DNA of 64,000 bases from Diplonema papillatum (GCA_030068145.1 JAPJBO010000524.1:62001-126000); one strand, 5' to 3'; shown: positions 38,966 to 50,940, counted from the first letter of the stretch. Made by a program: numbers and translations. The notes: generated by a model from the sequence alone, not told the origin.

Positions 38966-40189
38966 GGAAGCAAGCATCGCCCTCATTTGAGCGGTCATTC
39001 CGGGCTGTGCAAGGGGTGAATAGAACTTTTACAGCAAACTCCCTGGTTCTCAAGCGAAAACGTCGCTTTCGGAGGTTGTTCGAACTGAGCGAAGTCGTAC
39101 CCTCACGACAAGAGGGATGGGCCCTTCTCGGGGAGCTCGCGTACTTGCAGCAACTCGACTTCCACGCATCCTCTCACGGCAAAGCCGTGTGGTGAAGACG
39201 ATCTCCGCAACTCGCAAGGGGAGGTGTCATATGCGGTCACCTGCACCGACTCATGAACCAGCCTTTCTAGCTGAGGCAGTCCAATGCGGTTGCCCGTTGC
39301 CATGTTCCTTTTATCTGCTACTAGCCTTGGCCAGCATGTCTCAGGCTGCTAGTTGTACGTCCCGGCGCATAGCGAGGACTCTACAACGGGTCGACGACGC
39401 TTCAAGCTCGTGTGCTTGACCACTCAGAATGTTCTCGTTCCCGTTCTTGTACTCGATACCTGCATAACTGGCGTCATCTGACGTACGGTAACGGTATGAC
39501 ACTGCAGAAAGGCTCGCCCCCCCCCCCCCTTCAAACCCAATAAACATTTTCCCCCCGTTGAGACCTGCCGGCCCTAAAACGGCACAGGATTGGTTCTCCA
39601 TTGACAAACGCCTTGCTTAAGCTCGGCACCCGGTTGCTTTGGCAACCTGTCGCTTTTGTGACGCCACAAACTTCGTTTCCCGAGACGTTACCATACGGCC
39701 CAACCCCCGAACACCAAGAGAGGTACAGTTTGGAAGGGACTGCATGTCAAAGCAGGAAAAGGCATATGGAAACGCTCAGAACCGATAAAGAACAAAAAAA
39801 GTCGTAACCCAACACAGGACGAGAAGGAAGGAGCAGCACCACCAGAACCGAGAAAGAACAAAAAAAGAAGAATACTACGCACCAAACCCACCACCCTCCC
39901 CAACCCGGGCTTCCTTTTTACCCCTGCAAACCCGTGAATAGGTGCTACGGGAGTATCTGGCAACCGCTGCTTAACAGTGCTCACGTGGGCGGTGTCTTCG
40001 GACAGCACCTCGTGATGTTCGCATCACAAAACAAAGAAGACAGTGAAATGGTCGTTACCTGGTCGGGTTTCGCTCGCGACCGTTTCCTGAACAATCATTC
40101 ACTAAATTCGCGGTTAAATAACCTGGCCTCAGTGGTGCAAGCACCACGCGCTCTTCAAACCCAAGAAACATTTCCCCCCCCTTTTTAAT
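38966..40189. other. Gene-poor spacer with local repeats
   Basis: CTTCAAACCCAATAAACATTTTCCCCCC near 39528 and CTTCAAACCCAAGAAACATTTCCCCCC near 40153 are copies of one motif (shown here only as the short shared parts CTTCAAACCCAA and AAACATTT). AACCGATAAAGAACAAAAAAA-like sequence occurs twice (39780 and 39848). GCTTAAC and ACGTGGGCGG near 39970 recall 13906-13940 and 49841-49862. No gene is seen. Confidence 0.4.
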
Positions 40190-40400
40190 GTATAAGCACC
40201 TGCTTTGTAGGAAATGCTGAGGAGACTGCCAGTTGCGATAGACAAAGGAGGTAAATGTGCTGTAGCCCACGAAACACAGGTAAATCTGGGTTCTGTGGCG
40301 GGCGTAAGCGTTCAACAAAAAAGACCCACTTTGTAGTTGTATTGTTCTCCCCCATTAGCCTCCTTTGAAATGAGCACAAGGCAGCCCCTCGAGTATTTTT
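40190..40400 (+). repeat. RepA dispersed element
   Basis: Full-length copy with both inverted termini. It has small differences from 28376-28592, such as GGAAATGCTGAGGAGACTGCC-like changes in the left terminus and loss of two bases in the ACACGAAACACAG block. Confidence 0.85.
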
Positions 40401-41128
40401 CGGTAGTACGTCGCGCGTCCACCGGCCGAGCTGCTAGGCCGCTACTCGCCCGGCAAAACTTGCAGCACCCCCCCCCCCTCCAGACGAGCAGAAGCAAACC
40501 GATTCCCAAGCCAAACCCAAATTAGTCTGCACTTGCTGTCGACGGCGGTTAAAAGAGATGTCCCGCACCGCTGCCTCGCAGTGCACCGCAGCAGATCAGC
40601 AGCACTACTAAGCAAATAAATGAACCGTACACCGCGAGAGTAGGAGAAAGTAGAAAGTGAAACTAGAGATTTCGTTGACCGCACTACTGAGCCCAAATCC
40701 TGGACGTGGTTTCAGGTGGCAAATTTGCAAATGATCATGATCAGAAGGTCCTACTTGGGCGGTTCGGTTTCCTCACACATTGCATGTGGCTAAACATCGA
40801 GCCCTCCATTCAAAACGAACGCCCTCACAGGCAACTGCGCGAACTCCGCCGGAAACACAGAAAACACAGAAGAAAAAAGTTCTCGGCACAACACAAGAAA
40901 AAGAGCGTCGGAAACACACAAAAAGAAGAGAAAAAAAAAAAAGAAAAAAAAAGCAAAGACGACGGCTCCGGGAACCACGTGCGCCCTGCGCCGCAGCGGC
41001 GCTACCGCGCCCCGCGCCTCGCGTGCGTAGCGTCGCGCCGGCGCGGCGGCGGGGGAACGCGCAGCCGCGGGCAACGCATCGTGGCGTAGCGGGGAGGCGG
41101 CGGCGGCGGCGGCGGCGGCGGGGAGAGC
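40401..41128. other. No gene recognised; purine-rich leader of the next gene
   Basis: A strongly purine-rich stretch (about 40850-40970) and then GGC-rich sequence lead into the ATG at 41129. No coding frame is supported. Confidence 0.4.
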
Positions 41129-43447
41129 ATGATCGAGCTTCAAAAACGATCGGCCAACCAAGTGGTCGCCGCGTCCGTGTCGCTGTCTTCCCTCGCGATC
41201 GCTTGCCTCGGCTGGGTCGCCTTCGCAAGGTCCGAGTACGATGCCGGAGCCATCTGCGCGGTGGTCGGCTGCTTGCTCGTGCACGTCGTTGCTGCGACAG
41301 TCCCGGCTCTTTACCTCTCCACCCGGGTCACCAGAAGCCTAACCGGATTTAATGACACATGGCACATGATCGGCGCCCTCCAACTCGCCCACGCAGGAGA
41401 CCCGTGGAACCGCTTCATCTCGAGTAACCCCCCGCCCCCTGAACTGGAAGAATCCGCGAAGGCGGTGCGGGTCGCTCTGTTCTCGCTGCTGCAGGTCTCG
41501 CGGTACATCCCCGAGAACGTCTCGGACCAGATGACCCTCCCGAAGGCGCAGATGGTCGAGCTGGATGAGTTCGACGCGTATTCGCCGCACATGGCGGTCC
41601 AGCTGCCGCCGGACTGGGGGTCCGACGCGGGCGACCTGCCGTCGCAGGCGCTGCAGATGGCGCCGCAGTCGACCGCGACGCACAGCGCGGCTTCCCCGCA
41701 GGACCTCTCCGCGGACACCGACGCGTTCGAGGGCCCCGCCGACGAGAGCGACGACGACGACTCCTCGCTCGGTGACTACGACGGCAGCGACGCGCGCACG
41801 ACGATCTCCCTCGAGAAGCGCAGCTGCGGCTCCCGCGCCAGCAGCCACCGCACCAAGCGCTCCGCCGGCTCCTCCGTGCAGTCCGGGTCCTTCGTGCACA
41901 TCGACTCCAGCAGCGGCATCCATGCCAGCCCGATGGCCCACCCGAAGCCGCTCGCGTCGATGCGCGGGCTGGCGACGGTCATCTCCGCCAAAAACGCGTT
42001 CCTCCGCTCCGCGAAACCGCCGCCGTGCGCCCCGGAACTCGTCCAGCGCAGGGTTGTCACGGAGGTCATCTTGAACACGAAGGGGTTCACCGACTTCTGT
42101 CGGCAGTACGAAGTCGACGTCGTGCAAAAGTTCCACACCCGGTGGCTTGAAGCCTGCGTGACCGACACCCGCAAGGAGGGCGGGTTCGTCGAGCGGTTCA
42201 TTGCCGACGAGCTGCAAGTGAACTTCGGAGGCATCATCCACTGCTCATCCCCGGGCCAGAAGGCCGGGCGGTATCTCCTCCGCGTGCGGGAAAGGCTCGA
42301 TGCTCTGCACGCCCATGGCGACGAAGAACTGCCGGGGGAGCACATGCCCGCGACGTACATCGGCGCCGCCCAGGGCCCCGCTATCTGCGGGACGTTGGGC
42401 TTCGAAGGTTACATCAAGGGGACCGCGGTCCTTGGCCGGGTCATCGGCGGCGCGAGAGCGCTGCAAGCAGTCGCGCGGGACACCGGCTTCGACATCATCG
42501 TGGACCGAAGGATCGCGGACGAGTGCCAAGGGCACATTTCGTCGGTGCCGGTTGACGTGATCCAGGTGGGCGTCGACGGGACACCGCAGGAAGTTTGCTA
42601 CTTGATAGGCAGGTCCGGGGCGGATCAAAATGAGTGGCTTTACGGTATGGCCGCCGACTTGAATTACGACCGAGCGTGGAAGGTGTTGCGGCTGGGGGAC
42701 GTTGCGCAGGCGACGGAGATGATGGCGAGCTACGTGCAGCAGGCGCGGAACCACACGGCGGCGCTGGTGTGCGCGCGGCTGCAGAGGTTCCTGGCTGAGG
42801 TCAAGCGCGCGACCGGCGACCCGCCGCGGGAGTACTGCAGGACGATCCGCATGATGACGTTCACGCCGCGGCCGCTGCTGTCGCGGATTCCCCGCGCCAG
42901 CATCGCGTCCGTCGTCCTCCCCGCGCCCCTGCGCAACGGCACGTTCGCAGTGTCCCGCCGGCGGAAGGCCTCCACCAACAGCCCCACGAACCCCAACAAC
43001 CTCTCCGTCACCGACCCATCGACCTTCCAACTCGGCCTGCCCACCATCCCCCGCCCGGGCGCGGGGCCGGAAGCTTCGGCGGGGCCTCCGCTTCTCCCGA
43101 CAGGCCACCCCTCGCCGATCTTGCAGTCCCGCTTGGCCAACTTCCGTTTGGGCGTGTCGGGCAGCGACGACGGCGGTGTGTCCTTTTTTTGGGTCTTCTT
43201 CGAAACAGGTGTTCATAACGCGCCCCCAGTCCAACGGGCTGGAGTCGAGGATCGGGTGTGGATTGCGAGCTCCAGCCTCTGGAGTTCGACACCACCGTGC
43301 ACACGATGATCCTCCCGATGCCCATCGGCAGAGCTGCCGGCGCGGCGCGAAAACGCAGCATTCCGAGAAATGGAGCTGGATACTACGAGCCCGACCTCAG
43401 CTTCGTCCATCACATCGAGATCGTCTTCGGACGACGGTATCAAGTAA
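41129..43447 (+). CDS. Membrane protein with degenerate class III nucleotide cyclase domain
   Basis: ATG 41129. Two hydrophobic segments (about 11-32 and 38-64) anchor the N-terminus. A linker with LFSLLQVSRYIPENVSDQM follows, then an acidic and Ser-rich disordered stretch to about 290. A cyclase-like fold spans about 305-460: VVTEVILNTKGFTDF, GGFVERFIADELQ, ATYIGAAQGPAICGTLGFEGYIKGT (given by its parts ATYIGAAQG and CGTLGFEGYIKG), and LGRVIGGARAL. Of the two metal aspartates the first is replaced by Asn316, while Asp360 is present. The transition-state Asn is Gly, though the Arg is kept. It is probably a pseudo-cyclase. The uninterrupted frame stops at 43307-43309. Removing 43176-43331 (G|GTGTGT...GGCAG|AG) keeps the frame and adds a Ser-rich end finishing SSSDDGIK at 43445-43447; I prefer this model. 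Confidence 0.72.
43176..43331 (+). other. Proposed 156-bp intron near the 3' end of the cyclase-like gene
   Basis: Donor GTGTGTCC and acceptor ATCGGCAG. The length is divisible by three and the piece contains the only in-frame stop. The residues after it (ELPARRENAAFREMELDTTS) fit the Ser-rich style of the protein better than the residues inside it. Confidence 0.45.
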
Positions 43448-45506
43448 CCCTAGCCTTTGACAATGCAAGCCTACCCTCGTGTACCTGCATTTCAATTTAA
43501 CCACGCAAACGGGGGAGTCCAGCCTCAGAAGGCACACCCGAAAAAGCGGATGTGCTACCCCCGAAGAAGGGGCGCAGCACGCGCTTCCCTACTTCAGCGT
43601 TAGCTCCAGCTTCTGCGGTTGGCGTGAGCAAGTTCAGTTTCAAGCGCCACGAAGCACCTTCTTCAAGTGGATGTGAACAGTGTCTCCCATCATTCGAAGG
43701 TGTCTCCGCCTTACTTCTGAATGGTACCCAGCGGGCTCGTCGGTTTTCGGAGAGTGATGTACCATGTCGATGCGTCCGTGGCTTAAAGGACCGAATGACG
43801 GTGCAGATAGGACAAGAGCACATGCTATCCAAGGATGCCTGGATAGGGAGAAACCCAGGACGTTCATGCATCCCCCCCCAACCCGCGATATTGCACGAAG
43901 GAATGTACTTGGTGTCGGTCACAAACAGTCCCGGACATGGCTAGCCATAACCCATAACGAAAGCGTGCACTAAATATACAACCCGTAACCATACAACCCT
44001 TTCTTGCTCTAAGAGAACCCATTCATGAACGGTCACACGGAGACCCTAAACCCCCGGAATTTCAAGCGAACTTTAACTCTGAAATGTACCCGGAGGCACC
44101 GCTACTAAAATCCAGCCGCACGAGAGTACTGTGTGGGAGTTGCTGCGTGCTTTCTTTCGTTTGCAACTGACCTTTGCAATGGTGGCCACTGGATTTCCTA
44201 GCAGAACACAACCCCCACCCCACAGAAGCCGACGAAAAGCCCGAGGCCGGCAAAGACGCGGCGGCACCCGACGACGACTCGCGGCAATCGGTAGACCCGA
44301 AAGCACCTTAGACTAAGCCTTATGGCATGCCCCCGGCAACCATCGTGTGAAGCTAGGCAAGTAGGCAATGTGGCTGACAATGGGGTGCGGCGCCTTGCAA
44401 ACGGTAGGTGACCCGCACACGAGTCACGTGCTTAGGCACACGGAAGCCGAGTACACATCGGCAAGCATATGTACCTCCCATCGCGACGAATCCAATTGCT
44501 TGTCGTTTGTCAGGCATCCAGATCCTTCTTAGAGGAGCTCTCACCCGTAGCCGTGTGCTGCGCAGCCATGCCGCGCAAGGGTTCGCGCCTTCATGCTCGG
44601 AAGTCTTGGTTCAGGAAGTCAGTGGCCATTCGGTTGGATACACTCTCCCACTGGCCGACCTGTAGTAAAATACACTCTATGTACTCGTACGGGGTTGTTC
44701 TACAGCTCCTTCCCCGTACCGCCTAGCAGGTGGCGGTATCGGGAGGGCAGGCCATCCACAGCATGTGGTGGTTTCAAGCCTCTGGTTGAACGTAGCGGCA
44801 GGAAGGGAAAACGAAGGCGTGTGCTCAACACCGTCTCGTATCTACACCGTGTTTTGCCCGCCCTACAAGGACGTAGCCGTTTCGACAGCACCCGTGCTCA
44901 AGTTTCGTGAGGGATGCAGACGACAGAGTGGGGCTTGAAGCTTCCTTTTTGTGGTAGAGGTCTTGCCTTTTCTTCTCCCCGCCTGCGTGTGTGCAAGTTG
45001 ATGTCCAGTCGGAAGGGATAGAGCAATGAAGGGATGGGAGGCAGTACGGCTTCTTCGCCCTTGCCTTCAGCCTTTCCAACTTCGAAACGAGTGGAGAAAA
45101 TAAGAATCCATCGCCTTTCTCGGGACAGTAAACGATTTCGTTTCCCTGACGCGCCGTTTGTGAGTGTGAATGTGAATGGTGTGTGTGTGTTCGGGGCCCG
45201 TCGTCACATTGCTGTCCCGTTGTTCACTGATAGCATACCCGCACTCGCGGGGTGCAATGCGTGCCAGCGACGCGCCCCGTCTCCAGGACGGCTGCTCACC
45301 ACTGCCCACGGTGCGCGATGACAGCGAAGGTCGTGCATACGACTCCTGTCATCCAGCGGCGTGCAAAGCCGAGGACTGCTGTGTGACGTGCGTGCATGTG
45401 TCAGTTCTTTGACGTCAGCTGATGCCGTCGCCTTTTGTCTGCCGTTGCCGTTCCGCATCTTTCTGAAGCCTCCCCCCCCCTAGGCATAGTGGTCAAACGA
45501 TTCACA
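43448..45506. other. Gene-poor spacer
   Basis: It contains the repeat at 43985-44095 (paired with 49995-50120). A frame at 44165-44311 ends in an acidic tail (EADEKPEAGKDAAAPDDDS) preceded by TTTCCTAGCAG, and could be a terminal exon; low confidence. Nothing else is recognised. Confidence 0.4.
43985..44095 (-). repeat. Dispersed repeat paired with 49995-50120
   Basis: The reverse complement shares AGTTCGCTTG, TTTAGGGTCTCCGTGTGACC and ATGGGTTCTCTTAGAGCAAG with 50032-50106, in the same order. Confidence 0.75.
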
Positions 45507-45690
45507 TGCGATAATAATTAGGTGAATTTCCCTTATATCCCAGCACTTCGAACTTTGTTCCCTTATATCCCAATGGGACAACAAATTTTGTTCCCTTATA
45601 TCCCAATGGGCAAGGCAATCCCATTGGGATATAAGGGAACACAATTTCAAGTGTTGGGACGTAAGGAAATTACACCTAATAATTATCGCA
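45507..45690. repeat. Foldback element with long nested inverted repeats
   Basis: The left arm starts TGCGATAATAATTAGGTG and the right arm is its near-exact complement ending TAATTATCGCA. Inside, GTTCCCTTATATCCCAATGG occurs twice in direct orientation and once inverted around a 9-bp centre near 45611. Further TGCGATAAT copies occur at 45724 and 45769, so the element may be nested in a larger one reaching about 45780. Confidence 0.8.
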
Positions 45691-48446
45691 TTATCGCACA
45701 AGACTATCGCAAATAATCGGCATGCGATAATGTGCACCATGATGCTGTATTCGCCCAGATCTTCATCGTGCGATAATTGACAAAAGGGGTGGAATCACTT
45801 CGGAAATGGGGTGAGTACGTGCAGGGGTCCGGGGTGCACATCCCAGCCCACCGAAAAGCGACTGTCTGCACCCCTTGTGTTTTGGAGAGTGGAATTACTT
45901 CGGAATCACTTCGGAAATGGGCCCTGTGTGGCAGACCAATAATGCGAATGAAAATAACGCTAGAAGAAATGCGACATTTGGTGCCAAACTCCCCCAAATG
46001 CAATAGTATGCGATACTGCGAATCATTTGACTATTATCCGGAATCCCTCCCCCGCCAATCGGCTCGAACAGAGCCCGCCTTTTTGCCTCCCCACCATGCG
46101 CAGCTCCCATCAAAAGGGTTTGCCACCTTTTGCTGGCAAAACTAAAAAGTCCACGTGACAGCAAAAAAACAAAAAGTGAGTTCGTAAAAGTGAAAAGTCA
46201 AAACGTACGTTAGACGCCTGAAATGCTGAATCGTGCCTCCCAGCACAACTATCCCACCCGCAAGGAAACCAATTATGCGTGGAGTTCGTTCCTTACACCA
46301 TTCTAGAGATTCGACCCCGGGGTTTCAAGGGAAATTTCCCCAAGCGATCTCCCATTCCCAAATCCCGGCACCTGGGTGTCTAACGTTCGGTCCCTTCGAA
46401 GGGTTTCAACCTCTGCGTGCGTCTCCAAAACAAGAAGCACCTGCGCGTTGGCTGTGTGCATTCCGGGTAGTTCTGAGTGCAAACTTGCCCAAAGTTCTGG
46501 GAGCTCGGGAGCGATCGGCAAACAAGAACCAAGACCTGGAAGGCACGCAAGATTGCTAAACATACTGGGAGTTCAAGTCGGCAAGTACACAAGGGGACCT
46601 GCGAGTTCATGCGTGGATGGTCTATGCGTGTGAGGGAAGTGTAAAAGACATCTGTTTCTAGCAAAGAAAAAAGGCGCATCCATGAAGGCAAGACTCGGTG
46701 CATTCTAGCCAGCGATCACGCGAGCCTTACTTGCTCGGTGAGGTAGTCGATATCAACCCCGGGTGCTGGAACGGGTAAAGCCATGACACCTGCGCTTTAC
46801 TGATCTCATGCCTTAGCACTACGCCCGTTCTGGGGGAAGTGTTCAGTTCTGACCGGGGCCTGACACTGATTACCGCGCAGCATCTTACTGCTTGTTTGAG
46901 CTCGTTCGAGAATCAAGCAGCCTTTTCCGTTCTTGAAGCGCACAGATTAGCCAGCAAAACCACGACCGCGCTACCCGAAGTGAACTACTCGGTGACGCGG
47001 ATTTCCGCGTCCGTAGTTGCACTCATCGTATAGAGAGGTACTCAACGGGTCAAAGAACGTGGCAGTACCCCGAAAGACCGTGAACATATTGGGGGGGGGG
47101 GGGGGGGGGGTTTCGGCGAATGCGGTCTATCCCCGTCACTACTCCGGGAGAAGTGCCTGCGACAGCAGAACGTAGTCGTCGGAGTTTTGCTCTTAATATC
47201 GTCGGCGCCGGTCTCGAGACGCGCCTCGTGACAGGCCAACGGCCGCAAGACCGAACAGTCTGATAGACGCTCGTTTGCAACTCAAAAGACGGCAGTAGCA
47301 GCTGCCCGATCTTTGGGGCGGACTGGTATTCGGCGGGGCAGGCATGTGGAAGCCCGGTCCAGGTCCAGTTGCAGGGAGCACATCCAACCAAATCAGCCAA
47401 AGCCTTGCGCAAAAAAGGCTATTTATCCAAACAAACTCCAAAGCCCCAGCAACTGACAGCGCAGTCTTTTGACAACCGCGCGGAGGCTCTGTTTCATATC
47501 TAAGCGGGCTGGCGAAGGGCCGTCGCCGCGGGAGACCTGGTTGTCGTATGGCTGCGTGGCACCCAGAGAACGTGAGATATATACGATGAAGTGCCTCGTG
47601 TGCCAAGGGGCCACGTTGTGGAGCCGTGTGATGACTTCTCATTGGGGAAAGGCTCTGCCATAGTAGGCACAAGGTTGTGCGTAAGTAACCAACAGTTCGC
47701 GGGGAGAATTAAAGCAACCCGCCAAAAGAAAGTGAGAGGGAGCTAGAATAGAGCATCTATTTTGCACTCATAGTTTGTGGCGTGAACACTTCAAGCTTCT
47801 AATGTTAAGCAAAAGCGACGATCGCCAGAAGCGCAAAAAAAGGGGGGACAAAAGTCGAAAGAATGAAGTCGAGGGAATACACAGACCGTAATAAATTATT
47901 CTCCGTTTATCTCTCTCACCGCCCTGCCTTTTTGGGTTTTGTTTGCGTTAGTTTTCCAGTCATATCGTTTTTCAAAGCAGTTTACCATCAGAAGTTCCTT
48001 TTCCCAAGTATGGTACTGAGTACCAATATTCGCTTCTTTCAAGAGAGAATACCGTCGGTGGGCTGGTCCGACACGCTGTCGATCAGGAAAAGGCTTTTCC
48101 ATCAACTCAAGCAACAAAGTAGTTGTCCTGGTGAGCCAGCCGGACGCTTGCCGTCGTCCGGGGGGAAGACAAGTAGAGCGGAGACAGGGGTGGTCGGCGC
48201 ACACACAGCGGGGAAGAGCCACGAGATTGCGTAACATTAGCACGGGGAGTCGGTGGCATGATAGAGAGAGCCGCACCTATTGGACTCGACTATGACACCG
48301 AAACACGTGTCGCTTGGTATAAAAAAGCAGCCTTTTCGGGCTCGTTTCCCCAACACCAAACTAAAGACATGTAGACCCCTACTTCCGCGTGGCACTTCCT
48401 ATTATTAACGAAAAACAACAATGCCGACCACCCTCTTTCCCTCCAG
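45691..48446. other. No gene recognised; G-run and short repeats
   Basis: A GGAATCACTTCGGAAATGGG-type motif recurs at 45791 and 45904. A run of 20 Gs lies at 47091-47110. The 123-codon ATG frame at 47863-48234 has neither codon bias nor a domain. Confidence 0.4.
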
Positions 48447-48582
48447 AAAGAAATACTCGAGGGACCGCCCGGTGCTTAGTTCGGAGACTAGAGGGGAGAA
48501 ACAAATAGAACGGCAACGTGGGCCTTTATGTTGAACGCCTACGCCCGGCACTAACTAAACTCATAATCCACCTGTGTTTGAT
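48447..48582 (-). repeat. RepA dispersed element, decayed inverted copy
   Basis: The reverse complement follows the RepA order: CACAGGTGGAT, GCGGGCGTAGGCGTTCAAC-like block, CTCCCCTCTAG, then CTCGAGTATTTC. Several substitutions separate it from the full copies. Confidence 0.7.
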
Positions 48583-50140
48583 GTCCCCGTGGATCGAGAG
48601 TACACAGGCGGTCCTGGTACGTGAACATCGCCCGGAGGGTCTTCCGAAGGGCCAGGGATGTCGCAACCGGACTAGACCTCGAAGTCCAGGAGCCGAGTGT
48701 TCAGTGGCACCCTCACCTTCACCACCCAACGGCCGTGGCACGCTTTGCACACGCCTGGCACTAGCATCCGGCCGCCAGCAAGCATGGCACAACCGTACCG
48801 GAAAAAAGGTGGGACGAGACACTGGCAGTCAAGCTGGGTGTCCGATGAAGCCCGTCGTCAGCACCACCAAACGGCTGCGATGCGCATTGCAAGAGCAAAT
48901 CCGACACAACCGTCGCCGAAAGGTGAAACGAAAGGCACCGGCACAATTTGTCAAAGCGAAGTGACAGTTGTGCAAACCTTCACCCCATGTGGCATGCAGC
49001 AGACGTCGCGTTTCTCTGCCCACGTCGCGTATCACCGGTGCAACGAGGCCCGGATGAAGAGGGCACGTACGAAGGCCTCAAAATAGTTGTTCTATCCCTC
49101 ACGCAGCTTGCGGTGCCCGCGGACAAACAAACCAGCAACTCGTCAGACTGTCACGGAGCCTGAGCTCTCGCCAGTTGAACGAGATATACCGTCTCGTTTG
49201 ACGTATAAGATCGCAGATCTTACAAGATTACTATATCCGAAGAATACCCTGCGTCCCCTCCCCTTCCCCCTGCCTGCTCGCTCAGTGCAGCAGAATCGCA
49301 AAAAGACCTAGCCCCGCTATCCCCACACGTACTCGATCTTAACGACGCAAATAGCAGGCGACGGCGACGTTATCAAGTAGCGCAAGTCCGTGAACAGTGA
49401 TTGACTGCCTTGCTGTCGATGCTTGCCAGACAAAGGAGGGAGGAAAAGTAGAAAGTTAACACCACCGTCGCTATCCCGGAGAACATTGCGACTTCCCCCT
49501 GCTTGCCCACGTTGAAAAATGCTCACGACTGAGACGGTTGCAGAAGAGCATCTACTCTTCTTCCACTCAAGACCGTCTGCCTTTGCCGTGAACTGTACCA
49601 GTCGTCCGCCCAGACGAGCAGCACAATCCCATTAGAGGTTCGGTCAACTGCTCCCCCGCAGTAGGTCGAATTAAGGACAATAGTTTAGAAATGGCTGCAA
49701 ACCCCATGCTGCAGCACCGGGGGCGAAGCTCCAACCCACAGCGTTCGCTAAACCCTCACCAATAAGCCCGTCCCCGGCGAGCTAACCCGTGGTAAGTGCA
49801 CGCAGATCCGTGTGATCCGTGTACTTAAAAGTTCCCAGTGCTTAACGGCTTTATCACGTGGGCGGCCCTGAGATTCCATACTTCAACTCCCTTTGGTTGG
49901 TGGTTCAGCGTAGGACCGTCGGATCCAATGGCCAGATATGCGAGGGGGAGGATGCCTGGTGCCCGATGAGCGACGCTACGGAACCAGGACCAACACCACG
50001 GGTTGCTCTGGGGTTCGCTCACTTTTTAGAGTTAGAGTTCGCTTGCAACTCCGGGATTTTAGGGTCTCCGTGTGACCGTTGTTAAATGGGTTCTCTTAGA
50101 GCAAGGGCTGTACGGTTAAAGTGGTCTTGTACTAAAAATT
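48583..50140. other. No gene recognised
   Basis: Frames at 48600-49090 have neither codon bias nor a domain. The right end carries the copy of the 43985-44095 repeat (49995-50120). Confidence 0.4.
49995..50120 (+). repeat. Dispersed repeat paired with 43985-44095
   Basis: See the shared blocks TTTAGGGTCTCCGTGTGACC and ATGGGTTCTCTTAGAGCAAG. The orientation is opposite to the other copy. Confidence 0.75.
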
Positions 50141-50295
50141 TGCGGGTTGCCCTTCAATGTATTGTGCAGGCTAAAAAGACGTAGGCAGCGTGTTTTGGCG
50201 GTTGATCAGAATTCCTTCTCTGAAAATGACACCGGGTAAATACAAGTGGGAAAAGGATCAACCGGCACGCACACACAAAACGAAGCACGCTCCTT
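50141..50295 (+). repeat. RepB dispersed repeat copy
   Basis: The best-preserved plus-strand copy: GCGGGTTGCCC, AGGCTAAAAAGACGTAGGC, GGTTGATCAGAATTCC and CAACCGGCACGCACACA. It is followed by a perfect hairpin CACGCTCC-TTC-GGAGCGTG near 50284. Confidence 0.75.
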
Positions 50296-50583
50296 CGGAG
50301 CGTGGGTTACTTCCTCAAGCCAGGCCTAGCTCACAAGTCAAACGGAGACTTCAATAAACCGACCGCTTACTGCAAGAAAGAGTCTAAAAACGAAAAGTCG
50401 CAAAAAACGACCAAATTACCCTCGAACGCGTCCAAACACCCGAACACCCCCGAAAACAGGTGTCAATCTTCTTTCGAAAAAAAGACCGGGGTGCGCAAAA
50501 TCTGACCAAGGGGGGGGTTGGCGACCGAAAAAAACTCCGGCGTCGAAAAATCGGTCTCCCAACCTCCAAACACCCCGAAAACC

Positions 50584-50893
50584 TCGAAAACTCCTTGTCA
50601 TTTCTGGGATTTCTTTTTTTGACCCCGGGAATAATGCGCTGAAGTACATCGACCAACTCATTTGTGCGGCACCGACCTGCCACGTTCAAGCTTGCTCCGA
50701 CCACTGCACCCTCTGCCGACACTCGCTAGCCGTCGACGCTCATGACGGCAGCCCCATCCTGAAGTGCAAATACTGCCGACGCGTCACTGCTGCTGTGTGC
50801 GCTCGGATTGGCGCCGCTCAAGCGGCCACCTTATGTCACTCGTTTGTTTGTAAAGATTGCTCCGTTCTTCTCCCTGACTTGTTCCCGGATTAG
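50584..50893 (+). CDS. Cys/His-rich zinc-binding domain, C-terminal fragment without a start codon
   Basis: A frame ending at TAG 50891-50893 and open back to about 50584 has no ATG. It encodes about 100 residues: LKYIDQLICAAPTCHVQACS, then DHCTLCRHSL, KCKYCRRVTAAVC, LCHSFVCKDCSVLLPDLFPD. At least eleven Cys and three His in 65 residues, largely in CxxC pairs, indicate a treble-clef or RING-like zinc module. It could be the last exon of an unseen gene or the remnant of a mobile-element protein. The RepB copies on either side (50141-50295 and 50941-50986) favour the second reading, weakly. Confidence 0.5.
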
Positions 50894-50940
50894 GATGACA
50901 CATACTACTACTACTACTGACCCCGGGAAGCCGCCCATTT

